64,000 bases of DNA from Microbacterium mangrovi (GTDB lineage Bacteria; Actinomycetota; Actinomycetes; Actinomycetales; Microbacteriaceae). The stretch covers positions 1,021,662 through 1,085,661 of the forward strand of contig NZ_JTDK01000006.1 of the NCBI RefSeq assembly GCF_000802305.1. The letters run 5' to 3'. Within the stretch, counting starts at the first letter, position 1. Each line of letters begins with the position of its first letter. Positions 44,687 to 52,646 of this stretch are shown one piece after another. The translations under genes and the position numbers were made by a program. The notes under the pieces were generated by a model. It was given only the letters and a program-made list of their open reading frames with translations, was not told the origin of the DNA and ran no database searches.

Positions 44687-45067
44687 TCACGGACGCGAGC
44701 GCCGCAGGCCCGGGTCTTCGATCTCGGCGATGCGGGCGGCGACGATCCGGCGGATCACGTCGTCGGGCAGCGGATGCTCGGGCTGGAAGCGGATCGTCCC
44801 CTTCTCCCGTTCCACCCCGACATCCGCAAGGGAATCCAGCTCGTCGGCCACCACCAGCGGGACGCGACCGCTGAACGGATACAGCCCGAGATGCTTCTTG
44901 GTGCGCATGACGGCGAGGAGGGCCTTTCCGCGGTACAGCAGCGCCGGCATCGCGTAGCTGGTTCCCTGCTCGGTCTCGATGCCCTCCCCGGCCACCGCGT
45001 ACACGTGTGCGATCACCGCCCGGTCGGACTCGGCGAGGGTCCCGAGGTAGTCGTCGATCGTGCCCAT
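44687..45067 (-). CDS. DUF1801 domain protein
   Basis: 126 residues from ATG 45065-45067 (MGTIDDYLGTLAESDR). The pattern EQGTSYAMPALLYRGKALLAVM then HLGLYPFSG is the DUF1801 (YdhG-like) fold, sometimes called an iron chaperone-like domain; function here is unknown. Divergent from acylphosphatase with 37 bases between starts. Confidence 0.8.
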   Translation of the reverse strand: MGTIDDYLGTLAESDRAVIAHVYAVAGEGIETEQGTSYAMPALLYRGKALLAVMRTKKHLGLYPFSGRVPLVVADELDSLADVGVEREKGTIRFQPEHPLPDDVIRRIVAARIAEIEDPGLRRSRP

Positions 45068-45104
45068 GGCGGCATCCTGCCAGTCCCCGGTGGCGGGGTC
45101 CACA

Positions 45105-45389
45105 ATGGCAAGGGTGAGAAGAGTGCACGCGATCGTGACCGGCGAGGTCCAGGGGGTCGGCTACCGCTACTCGATGCGGCGGGTCGCCGACGAGACCGGC
45201 GTCGCGGGCTGGGTGCGCAATCGACCCGACGGATGCGTCGAGGCCGAGATCGAGGGGACCGCTTCGCAGGTCGAGGCGATGGTCGACTGGATGCGGCACG
45301 GACCGCACTTCGCGCGCCCGGCCAGTGTCCGAACGACGGACGTCCCGCCGACCGGGGCGGACGGCTTCGACATCCTGCCGACCGCCTGA
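45105..45389 (+). CDS. acyP: Acylphosphatase
   Basis: 94 residues. TGEVQGVGYRYSMRRVADE holds the catalytic arginine, and GWVRNRPDGCVEAEIEG the catalytic asparagine. It hydrolyses acyl-phosphates in the cytoplasm. Possible starts are ATG 45105 or the in-frame GTG codons at 45114 and 45123, the last preceded by AAGGGTGA. Followed by a strong bidirectional terminator. Confidence 0.92.
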   Translation: MARVRRVHAIVTGEVQGVGYRYSMRRVADETGVAGWVRNRPDGCVEAEIEGTASQVEAMVDWMRHGPHFARPASVRTTDVPPTGADGFDILPTA

Positions 45390-45396
45390 ACATGCA

Positions 45397-45428
45397 GAAG
45401 AGGCCCCGCCGAACGGCGGGGCCTCTTC
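45397..45428. terminator. Bidirectional terminator, 14-bp perfect stem
   Basis: Arms 45397-45410 and 45415-45428 pair perfectly around a 4-base loop between convergent acyP and rplA. Confidence 0.85.
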
Positions 45429-45438
45429 AGTGCGAGCG

Positions 45439-46128
45439 TCAGAACGCGTTGACGTCCAGCGGGATGCCGGGGCCGAACGTGGTCGACACCGCACCCTTCT
45501 GGATGTAGCGGCCCTTCGAGCTCGACGGCTTCAGGCGGATGATCTCCTCGAGAGCGGTCGAGAGGTTCTCGTGCAGCTGCTCGGCCGAGAACGAGGCCTT
45601 GCCGACGACGAAGTGCACGTTGGCGTGCTTGTCGACGCGGAACTCGATCTTGCCGCCCTTGATCTCCTCGACGGCCTTGGCCGGGTTGGGGGTCACGGTG
45701 CCGGTCTTGGGGTTCGGCATCAGGCCGCGGGGGCCGAGGACCTTACCCAGACGACCGACCTGGCCCATGAGCTCGGGCGTGGAGACGGCCGCGTCGAACG
45801 CGGTCCAGCCGCCGGCGACCTTCTCGATGAGCTCGGCGCCGCCGACCTCGTCGGCGCCCGCGGCGATGGCGGCCTCAGCGGCCGGGCCGGTCGCGAAGAC
45901 GATCACGCGGGCGGTCTTGCCGGTGCCGTGGGGCAGGATGACGGTGCCGCGCACCATCTGGTCGGCCTTGCGGGGGTCGACCGAGAGCTTCAGCGCGACC
46001 TCGACGGTCGAGTCGAACTTCTTCGACCCGGTCTCCTTGGCGAGCGCGACGGCCTCGGTGGTGCTGTAGAACTTGTCGGCGTCGATCTTCGCCGCGGCGG
46101 CCTGGTAGGCCTTGGACTTGGTAGCCAT
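45439..46128 (-). CDS. rplA: 50S ribosomal protein L1
   Basis: 229 residues from ATG 46126-46128. [19 protein letters not shown] is the diagnostic L1 motif. L1 binds the mobile 23S stalk and can repress its own operon. Fourteen bases after rplK on the same strand. The usual rplJ-rplL neighbours are 15 kb away. Confidence 0.97.
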   Translation of the reverse strand: MATKSKAYQAAAAKIDADKFYSTTEAVALAKETGSKKFDSTVEVALKLSVDPRKADQMVRGTVILPHGTGKTARVIVFATGPAAEAAIAAGADEVGGAELIEKVAGGWTAFDAAVSTPELMGQVGRLGKVLGPRGLMPNPKTGTVTPNPAKAVEEIKGGKIEFRVDKHANVHFVVGKASFSAEQLHENLSTALEEIIRLKPSSSKGRYIQKGAVSTTFGPGIPLDVNAF

Positions 46129-46142
46129 AGTCGTTATTCCCC

Positions 46143-46574
46143 TCAGTCCTCGACCGTGATGCCCATGGAACGGGCGGTGCCGGCGATGATCTTCGAGGCG
46201 GCCTCGATGTCGTTCGCGTTCAGGTCGGGCTGCTTCTGCTCGGCGATCGCACGGACCTGGTCCTTGGTGAGCTTGCCCACCTTGACCGTGTGCGGGGTGG
46301 CGGAGCCCTTCTGCAGACCGGCGGCCTTCTTGATGAGCTCGGCGGCCGGCGGGGTCTTCAGGATGAAGGTGAAGCTGCGGTCCTCGTAGACGGTGATCTC
46401 CACGGGGATGACGTTGCCGCGCTGCGACTCGGTCGCGGCGTTGTACGCCTTGCAGAACTCCATGATGTTGACGCCATGCTGACCGAGCGCGGGGCCGATC
46501 GGCGGCGCCGGGTTGGCTGCACCGGCGTTGATCTGAAGCTTGATCAGGCCGGTCACCTTCTTCTTCGGTGCCAT
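46143..46574 (-). CDS. rplK: 50S ribosomal protein L11
   Basis: 143 residues. [21 protein letters not shown] and [13 protein letters not shown] are invariant L11 segments at the GTPase-associated centre. The 127-base gap from nusG holds a TAAGAT hexamer and a small GTTGGCC/GGCCGAC hairpin that could carry a leader function. Confidence 0.97.
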   Translation of the reverse strand: MAPKKKVTGLIKLQINAGAANPAPPIGPALGQHGVNIMEFCKAYNAATESQRGNVIPVEITVYEDRSFTFILKTPPAAELIKKAAGLQKGSATPHTVKVGKLTKDQVRAIAEQKQPDLNANDIEAASKIIAGTARSMGITVED

Positions 46575-46701
46575 TGTGCTTCCTTCTGTCGAGCGCTCGG
46601 AGCTGATGCCGCGAGCGCGCTTCCACGACCAGGCGGTTCCTGGGAGTGGTGTGGGATTCGTCGGCCGAAAAGGCCAACCGAACTATCTTACCGGATCAAG
46701 C

Positions 46702-47736
46702 TCACTGCTTGGTGACCTGGTCGAACGACAGCTCGACCGGGGTCTCGCGCTCGAAGAGCGACACGAGCACGGTGAGCTTGCCGCTCTCGGGCTTGATCTC
46801 GCTGATCGACCCGGGAAGGCCGGCGAACGAGCCGTCCTTGATGGTGATGGTCTCGCCGATCTCGAAGTCGACCTCGGTGACCACCGAGCGCTGCGCGGCG
46901 GCGGCGGCCTTGGGCGCACCGGCCTTGCTGGTCGCGACCTCGCGGACCTCGACGAGCGACTTCAGCATGTTGAAGGCCTCTTCGAACCGCAGCGGAGTCG
47001 GGTTGTGCGCGTTGCCGACGAAGCCGGTGACGCCCGGCGTGTGGCGCACGACCGACCAGGTGTCTTCGTTGAGCTCCATGCGCACGAGCACGTAGCCGGG
47101 GATCCGGACGCGCGTGACCATCTTGCGCTGTCCGTTCTTGATCTCGACGACGTCCTCCATCGGGACCTCGATCTGGTAGATGTCTTCCTCGACCTCGAGC
47201 GTCGACTTGCGCTGCTCGATGTTGGCCTTCACCTTGCGCTCGAAGCCGGCGTAGGAGTGGATGACGTACCACTTGCCCGGGAGGGAGCGCAGTTCGGCGC
47301 GGAAGGCGTCGTAGGGGTCGGCGTCCTCGTCGTCGTCTTCGCCGACGCCGGGGCGGTCCTCGTCGCCGTTCACGTCGGGGCCGTCGTAGGCGTCGACCTC
47401 GGCGGATGCCGCGGCGATGCGCTCGTCGGCCTCTTCGGCGATGGAGTCGTTGATCACCTCTGCGGCGGCCTCCGCCTCCGCAGCCTCGTCGAGATTCAGA
47501 GCGTCGTTCACGATCGCGTCAGCCTCCGGGTCTTCGATGTCGTCAAGTTCTTCGTTGTCGCCCTCGTCCTCGTCGGACTCGTCCACGACATGCAGGGCGG
47601 AGTGCTCGGCGGGGTCCACGGAGCGCTCCTGCGCGTGCAGGACGTTGCCCTCCTGCGCCTCGTCGTCCTCGCTGGACTGCTCAGCCGCGGTCGCCCAGTC
47701 GGCGTCGTCGACATATCGTTCGGACACGTGCGTCAC
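46702..47736 (-). CDS. nusG: Transcription termination/antitermination protein NusG
   Basis: 344 residues. About 145 N-terminal residues are highly acidic and low-complexity ([20 protein letters not shown]), an actinobacterial feature. The NGN domain begins near [20 protein letters not shown] and the C-terminal KOW domain carries [19 protein letters not shown]. It binds RNA polymerase and couples to Rho or ribosomes. Two GTG starts are possible, 47736 or 47727; the second gives SERYVDD and resembles relatives. Confidence 0.96.
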   Translation of the reverse strand: MTHVSERYVDDADWATAAEQSSEDDEAQEGNVLHAQERSVDPAEHSALHVVDESDEDEGDNEELDDIEDPEADAIVNDALNLDEAAEAEAAAEVINDSIAEEADERIAAASAEVDAYDGPDVNGDEDRPGVGEDDDEDADPYDAFRAELRSLPGKWYVIHSYAGFERKVKANIEQRKSTLEVEEDIYQIEVPMEDVVEIKNGQRKMVTRVRIPGYVLVRMELNEDTWSVVRHTPGVTGFVGNAHNPTPLRFEEAFNMLKSLVEVREVATSKAGAPKAAAAAQRSVVTEVDFEIGETITIKDGSFAGLPGSISEIKPESGKLTVLVSLFERETPVELSFDQVTKQ

Positions 47737-47766
47737 TCTTTCCTTCGGGGGTCGGATGCCGGCCCG

Positions 47767-48045
47767 TCAGCCGCCGGTGACGGTGCCCGGAGTGCCGAAC
47801 ACCACCGTCGTCACCCAGACGAAGAGAACGTCCAGACCGTAGACGAGGGCCATCATGACCACGACGAAGCCGAGGACGACCGCCGTGTACTTCAGCAGCT
47901 CCTGGCGCGTCGGAGTGACGACCTTGCGAAGCTCGGCGAACACCTGGCGGATGAAGAGGGCCATACGAGAGAAAGCGCCCGGCTTCTTCTCGCGCGGCGC
48001 GTCACTCGTCGTGACGACCTCACCCTTCGACCCGTCCTGGACCAT
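47767..48045 (-). CDS. secE: Preprotein translocase subunit SecE
   Basis: 92 residues from ATG 48043-48045 (MVQDGSKGEVV), five bases after AGGTGGG. The RQVFAELRKVVTPTRQELLKY amphipathic motif and a single C-terminal membrane helix (about 58-82) are typical of SecE, which stabilises SecY. An upstream GTG three codons earlier is possible. tRNA-Trp precedes and nusG follows, the classical order. Confidence 0.94.
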   Translation of the reverse strand: MVQDGSKGEVVTTSDAPREKKPGAFSRMALFIRQVFAELRKVVTPTRQELLKYTAVVLGFVVVMMALVYGLDVLFVWVTTVVFGTPGTVTGG

Positions 48046-48091
48046 CGAACCCACCTGAATTGCTTTCGTTGTACCAGCGTGTGCTGATGCG

Positions 48092-48164
<73 letters not shown>

Positions 48165-48427
48165 AGAGACCCGGGGATCTCGAGGCTGCCGGCATCCCAC
48201 CCCGCTTCGTATCCGGAACGGGAGCCGCTCCCGATGGCGGGCACGGCGAAAGAATGCAGACAATCACTGCACGATCAAGTCTACGGCATGCCCCGACCGG
48301 TCGCGAACCGGGCCCCCCGCCCGGGCGCGGCGCGGGCCGTGCGATCGGTGAGATCGCAGGCATCCGGACGTATCAGGACGCCCGGGCGCGTCCTCCTACT
48401 CTCGTCAGCTCACACCAGGAGGTCGTC

Positions 48428-49189
48428 ATGGCTGGACAGTTGAAACTCGGCAAGCTCCCCGCCCGGCCGGGCGCGGTCAAGCTCAAGCTCGCGACGTACC
48501 TGCAGCCCGCACAGCTGCCGACGCCGCCCGACGTCTTCGGCCATGACGGCCAGGTCGGCGCCTGGGAGATGCTCGGCAACGACTCCGTCGGCGACTGCGT
48601 GATCGCCGGCGCCCTGCACGAGACCATGCTGTGGACCTCGATCGGCAGCTCCGAGATCCCCGTGTCGACCGACGCGGCGCTCAAGAACTACTCCGCCATC
48701 ACCGGCTACAACCCCTCCGATCCGAACTCGGACCAGGGCACGGACCCGGCCGTCGCGGCCAGCTACCGCCGCAAGACCGGCATCGTCGACGCGAACGGCA
48801 AGCACCACCGGATCGGGGCGTACCTCGCCCTCACGCCCGGCGACGTGCAGGAGCACCTGCTGGCGCTGTACCTGTTCGGCGCTGTCGGCGTGGGCGTGCG
48901 GTTCCCGAAGAGCGCGATGGACCAGTTCAACGCCGGACAGCCCTGGGACGTCGTTCCCGGCTCCCCGATCGAGGGCGGCCACTACATCAGCGCCGTGGCG
49001 CGCCGGGACGGGCGGCTCGTGATCGTGACGTGGGGCAAGGAGCAGCCGATGACCGACGCCTTCCTCACGGAGTACAACGACGAGAGCTACGCCTACGTCT
49101 CGCGGGAGTACCTCAAGAACGGCAAGAGCCCCGAGGGGTTCAACATGGCCCAGCTGAAAGCCGACCTCGCCGCGGTGACCTCGGCCTGA
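48428..49189 (+). CDS. Papain-like fold protein of unknown function
   Basis: 253 residues, no signal peptide or membrane helix. NDSVGDCVIAGALHE with C57 looks like the nucleophile helix of a papain-like cysteine peptidase. IEGGHYISAV with H185 supplies the matching histidine, and LVIVTWGKEQP aligns with the NSWG turn, although the asparagine is threonine. Similar uncharacterised proteins occur in phages and actinobacteria. AGGAGG lies five bases before the ATG. A 263-base gap separates it from tRNA-Trp; it holds a weak promoter for that tRNA (TTGATC, 16 bp, CATTCT on the reverse strand). Confidence 0.55.
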   Translation: MAGQLKLGKLPARPGAVKLKLATYLQPAQLPTPPDVFGHDGQVGAWEMLGNDSVGDCVIAGALHETMLWTSIGSSEIPVSTDAALKNYSAITGYNPSDPNSDQGTDPAVAASYRRKTGIVDANGKHHRIGAYLALTPGDVQEHLLALYLFGAVGVGVRFPKSAMDQFNAGQPWDVVPGSPIEGGHYISAVARRDGRLVIVTWGKEQPMTDAFLTEYNDESYAYVSREYLKNGKSPEGFNMAQLKADLAAVTSA

Positions 49190-49192
49190 AGA

Positions 49193-49236
49193 CAGCACGC
49201 TCACGTCGGCAATAGGATGCCGACGTGAGCGTGCTG
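49193..49236. repeat. 19-bp perfect inverted repeat spanning a start codon
   Basis: Arms 49193-49211 and 49218-49236 match perfectly around a 6-base loop that begins a TAGGAT -10-like hexamer (49213-49218). The right arm contains the GTG start of the hydrolase (49225). It may terminate the upstream gene, act as an operator, or sequester the start codon. Confidence 0.75.
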
Positions 49237-50151
49237 CCCGACGACGACCGGTTCGCGGTGCTCCTGGCCGACGCCGCGCGGCGCGACGCGCAGCTGGGCG
49301 CCATCGACTGGAGCGTGCTGCCCGCTGAGGCGGAACGCGACGTGCTCGACGCGCCCAGCGGCGGCTTGGCCCGCGTGCGGATGGGACCCGCGGACGGACC
49401 GCGGGTGCTGCTCGTCCCGGGTGCGACCGGGTCGAAGGAGGACTTCACGCTGATGATGCCGGCCCTGGCGGCAGCCGGCTGCCGCGTCGAGTCCTACGAT
49501 CTGGCGGGGCAGTACGAGTCGTTCCAGGCCGGCCCCGAGCACATCGACCCCGAGCGCCATCGCTACACGCTCGACCTCTTCGTCGACGATCTGCTGGCCG
49601 TCCTCGCCGACGGCCCGTCCCCGGTGCACGTGCTGGGCTACTCGTTCGCCGGCACCGTCGCGGTCGAGGCGGCCGTCCGACGCCCGGAGCTGTTCGTGAC
49701 CCTCACGCTGCTGTCCTCTCCCCCGCTGCCGGGGAATTCCCTGCGCGGGTTCAAGCTGCTCGGTCCGATCAGCCCCTTCGTGTCCGGCCGCACCCTCGGA
49801 GGCTTGTTCATCTGGGCGCTGTGCCACAACGTCAACCGGGCTCCGGCCGAGCGTGCCGCCTTCGTGGCCGCGCGGTTCGATCTGACCAGAAGGTCCAGCG
49901 TCGGCGACATCCTCGATCTGATGCAGCACACCCCGGACCGCACCGCGGCGCTGCGCGCCACCGGCATCCCCCTGCTGGTCGTGGCGGGCACCGGCGACGT
50001 CTGGCACACGGCCGCACACCGGACGTATGCGGCCGATCTCCACGCGCGGCTGGTGGTTCTGGACACCGGGCACAGCCCGTGCGAGACGGCTCCGAATCAG
50101 CTCACTGCGGCGATGCTGGATCTGTTCCGGACGCGTCCGGAGCCCGCGTGA
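49225..50151 (+). CDS. Alpha/beta hydrolase
   Basis: 308 residues. LLVPGATGSKEDF marks the oxyanion region, VLGYSFAGTVAVEA the nucleophile elbow (Ser), GTGDVWH carries the acid and DTGHSPCETAPN the histidine. The first 55 residues form an extra lead segment. Substrate unknown. Leaderless start within the inverted repeat is likely. The 3' end overlaps the convergent GT2 gene by 50 bases. Confidence 0.85.
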   Translation: MSVLPDDDRFAVLLADAARRDAQLGAIDWSVLPAEAERDVLDAPSGGLARVRMGPADGPRVLLVPGATGSKEDFTLMMPALAAAGCRVESYDLAGQYESFQAGPEHIDPERHRYTLDLFVDDLLAVLADGPSPVHVLGYSFAGTVAVEAAVRRPELFVTLTLLSSPPLPGNSLRGFKLLGPISPFVSGRTLGGLFIWALCHNVNRAPAERAAFVAARFDLTRRSSVGDILDLMQHTPDRTAALRATGIPLLVVAGTGDVWHTAAHRTYAADLHARLVVLDTGHSPCETAPNQLTAAMLDLFRTRPEPA

Positions 50152-50905
50152 CGAGCGCCACGCGCTGACGCGCCCGCTTCCGGCGGTGTGCCGCCTGCGC
50201 GAGACGCTCCGGCCAGCCGACCTCGCGCAGGTTCACGCCCATGACGTGGAACGCCCACGACGCTCGGCGGCCGAACCCGTCGAACGTGGCGAACGGCCGC
50301 GCGGAGATCCCCACGTGAAGCGCGCCGTCGTAGCGCGTGGTCATGTCGGGCTCGAGCACCATGCTGATGTCGAGGTCGTCGTGCGCGCGAGGATCCTCCA
50401 GGTGGACCCGGGACCGGACGCGCTCCCACGCCGAACGCCGGATCGCGAAGTTCGACCCGAACAGCGGCACGCGGCCGATGATCGCCCCGACCGCGGTGAA
50501 GTAGCCGCCCAGATAGAGCCGTTTGCCGACGAAGCGCCAGAACGGGCCGCAGTCGTAGAAGTCCCCGCTGCCGGTCACCGCGTCCAGCCCGGGATCGGCC
50601 TCGAAGTCGTGCATTACGCGGGCCGCCCAGTCCGGCGCCGGACGTGAATCCGCATCGAGCCGGCCGATGAGGTCGCCGGTGGCGGCGTCGAATCCCGCCG
50701 CGGTGGCGTGCAGGACGCCGCGGACGGGCTCGAGGACCACCCGCGCCCCCGCGGCCCGCGCGACGGCCGCGGTGTCGTCCGTCGAGCCGTTGTCGACGAC
50801 GATCACCTCGTCGGGAGGCCGCGTCTGCGCGGCCACCGCCGTCAGGCACTCGCGCAGCATCGCGGCATCGTTGTACGACGGGATGACGATGCTGAGGGTG
50901 CTCAT
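50102..50905 (-). CDS. Family 2 glycosyltransferase
   Basis: 267 residues. The GT-A core reads LSIVIPSYNDAAMLRECLTA, VIVVDNGSTDDT and RLDADSRPAP (DxD metal motif), and HDDLDISMVLEP gives the ED motif. A hydrophobic stretch FVGKRLYLGGYFTAVGAIIG may attach it to the membrane. ATG 50903-50905 lies seven bases after a TATCCT hexamer, so I prefer it to the ATG six bases upstream. Sugar and acceptor unknown. Confidence 0.88.
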   Translation of the reverse strand: MSTLSIVIPSYNDAAMLRECLTAVAAQTRPPDEVIVVDNGSTDDTAAVARAAGARVVLEPVRGVLHATAAGFDAATGDLIGRLDADSRPAPDWAARVMHDFEADPGLDAVTGSGDFYDCGPFWRFVGKRLYLGGYFTAVGAIIGRVPLFGSNFAIRRSAWERVRSRVHLEDPRAHDDLDISMVLEPDMTTRYDGALHVGISARPFATFDGFGRRASWAFHVMGVNLREVGWPERLAQAAHRRKRARQRVALVTRAPDASGTDPASPQ

Positions 50906-50930
50906 CGGCATCAGGATAGTGGGGCCGCGC

Positions 50931-51216
50931 TCACACCGTGCGCATGATCCGCGCGAGCAGATCGCGCATCGCGACGCCCGCCCCGCTTCTGGGCACCAGG
51001 AAGGACGCCCCGAGCGCCGCGCGGCGTTGCGCGCGCTCGGCGGCCGGACGGTGCTCGCGCTCGTAGCGTTCCAGCGACGCGGGCCGCGTGGGTGGCCGGC
51101 ACCTCGTCGGTGCGGAAGATGAACGCGACGCCGGGGTGGCCTCCTGCGGGATGCACGGTCAAGGAGACGCCCGCCTCGTTGTGCATGCGCACGACACTCG
51201 TCGGCGCATTCCGCAC
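50931..51216 (-). pseudogene. Remnant of an FAD-dependent monooxygenase
   Basis: Two coding-like fragments lie in different frames. Upstream, HNEAGVSLTVHPAGGHPGVA with FIFRTDEVPAT resembles the substrate domain of FAD-binding monooxygenases. Then, shifted by one base after about 51080, RPASLERYEREHRPAAERAQ leads to GVAMRDLLARIMRTV and a stop at 50931, resembling the family C-terminus. The middle with the FAD motif GDAA is missing. This suggests deletion plus frameshift. Both the identity and the start are tentative. Confidence 0.5.
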
Positions 51217-51220
51217 GGGA

Positions 51221-51252
51221 AACGGGCTCGGGAGCGTGCTCCCGAGCCCGTT
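51221..51252 (-). terminator. Terminator of the putrescine/GABA operon
   Basis: A 15-bp perfect stem (51221-51235 with 51238-51252) lies 14 bases past the stop of the last dehydrogenase gene. Confidence 0.85.
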
Positions 51253-51265
51253 GTGGTCAGCCGCG

Positions 51266-52627
51266 TCAGTTGGCGCGGATCAGCTTCTTGTTGACGAACT
51301 CGTCGGCGGCCAGCAGGCCCATCTCGCGCGACGTGCCGGAGCGCTTCACGCCGCCGAAGGGCAGCTCGGGGCTGTCCGCGAGGGTCACGTTGACGTAGAC
51401 CATGCCGGCGTCGATCTTGTCGGCGACGCGGTCGGCCTGGGCCGGGTCGGTCGTGTACACGTACGAGCCCAGCCCGAAGCTGGTGTCGTTGGCCAGCTGC
51501 ACCGCGGCATCCTCGTCCGCCACGCGATAGACGACCGACGCCGGGCCGAACAGCTCCTCGCGGTAGACGTCCATGTCCGGTGTGACGTCGGTGAGCACCG
51601 TGGGCGCGTAGAACGCCCCGTCACGCGTGCCGCCGGTCACCAGCGTCGCGCCCTGCGCGACCGCGTTGTCGACCTGCGCCGCCAGACGCTCGGCGGCCGG
51701 CAGCGACGACAGCGGGCCGACGGTCGTGTCGTCGGCGAACGGGTCGCCCACGACCTGGGACTTCATCGCCGCGGTGAACTTCTCGAGGAAGGCGTCGTAC
51801 AGCCCGTCGACCACGATGAAGCGCTTCGGCGCGTTGCAGGACTGACCGTTGTTGTCCAGGCGCGCATCCACAGCACCCGCCACCGCGGAGTCGATGTCGT
51901 CGGTCGAGAGGAGGATGAACGGGTCGGACCCGCCCAGCTCCAGCGCCACCTTCTTCAGGTTGCGGCCGGCGAGCTCGGCGACCGCCGCACCGGCGCGCTC
52001 CGAACCCGTCACCGAGACGCCCTGCACGCGAGGATCGCCGATGATGACCGCCGCCTGCTCGTTCGTCGCGTACACGTTGACGTACGCGCCGGCCGGGAGT
52101 CCGGCATCCAGGTACATCTTCTCGATCGCGGCCGCGGACTCGGGGCACTGCGGGGCGTGCTTGAGGATGATCGTGTTCCCCAGCACCAGGTTCGGAGCGG
52201 CGAACCGCGCCACCTGGTAGTAGGGGAAGTTCCACGGCATGATGCCCAGCAGGACGCCGATCGGAGCCTTGCGGATGACCGCGGTGCCCTCGGCGAGGAT
52301 GTCCAGCGGCTGGTCGGCGGTGATCTTCTCGGCGTTGTCCGCGTAGAACTCGGTGATGTCGGCGGCGAAGTCGACCTCGGCGTACGCGGCGAACAGAGGC
52401 TTGCCCATCTCGCGCACGATGATCGCGGCGAGCTCGTCGCGGCGCTCGCGGTGCAGCTGCGCCACGCGGCGGATGAGCGCGGCGCGCTCGGCGACCGGGG
52501 TCTCGCGCCAGGACGCGTAGGCGGATGCCGCGGCATCCAGCGCCTGCGCGATCTCGGCGTCCGTGGCGGTGGGGTACGTGGCCAGGGTCTCGCCCGTGGC
52601 CGGGTTCACGACTGCGTAGTCGCTCAT
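51266..52627 (-). CDS. NAD(P)-dependent succinate-semialdehyde dehydrogenase, YneI/Sad type
   Basis: 453 residues of the aldehyde dehydrogenase superfamily. MPWNFPYYQVARFAAPNL, the catalytic glutamate in ALELGGSDPFILL and the catalytic cysteine in NNGQSCNAPKRFIV place it with the shorter Sad/YneI enzymes. It can oxidise succinate semialdehyde to succinate, the last step of the pathway; 4-aminobutanal is an alternative substrate given the second paralogue next to it. Last gene of the operon, 19 bases after the longer dehydrogenase. Confidence 0.88.
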   Translation of the reverse strand: MSDYAVVNPATGETLATYPTATDAEIAQALDAAASAYASWRETPVAERAALIRRVAQLHRERRDELAAIIVREMGKPLFAAYAEVDFAADITEFYADNAEKITADQPLDILAEGTAVIRKAPIGVLLGIMPWNFPYYQVARFAAPNLVLGNTIILKHAPQCPESAAAIEKMYLDAGLPAGAYVNVYATNEQAAVIIGDPRVQGVSVTGSERAGAAVAELAGRNLKKVALELGGSDPFILLSTDDIDSAVAGAVDARLDNNGQSCNAPKRFIVVDGLYDAFLEKFTAAMKSQVVGDPFADDTTVGPLSSLPAAERLAAQVDNAVAQGATLVTGGTRDGAFYAPTVLTDVTPDMDVYREELFGPASVVYRVADEDAAVQLANDTSFGLGSYVYTTDPAQADRVADKIDAGMVYVNVTLADSPELPFGGVKRSGTSREMGLLAADEFVNKKLIRAN

Positions 52628-52646
52628 TGTTATCTGTTCTTTCTGC

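Noticed and set aside
49193..49236. The 19-bp inverted repeat as an ordinary terminator of the papain-like gene
   Set aside because: It may serve so in part, but the right arm carries a start codon, so a simple terminator reading is incomplete. Kept as a separate finding.
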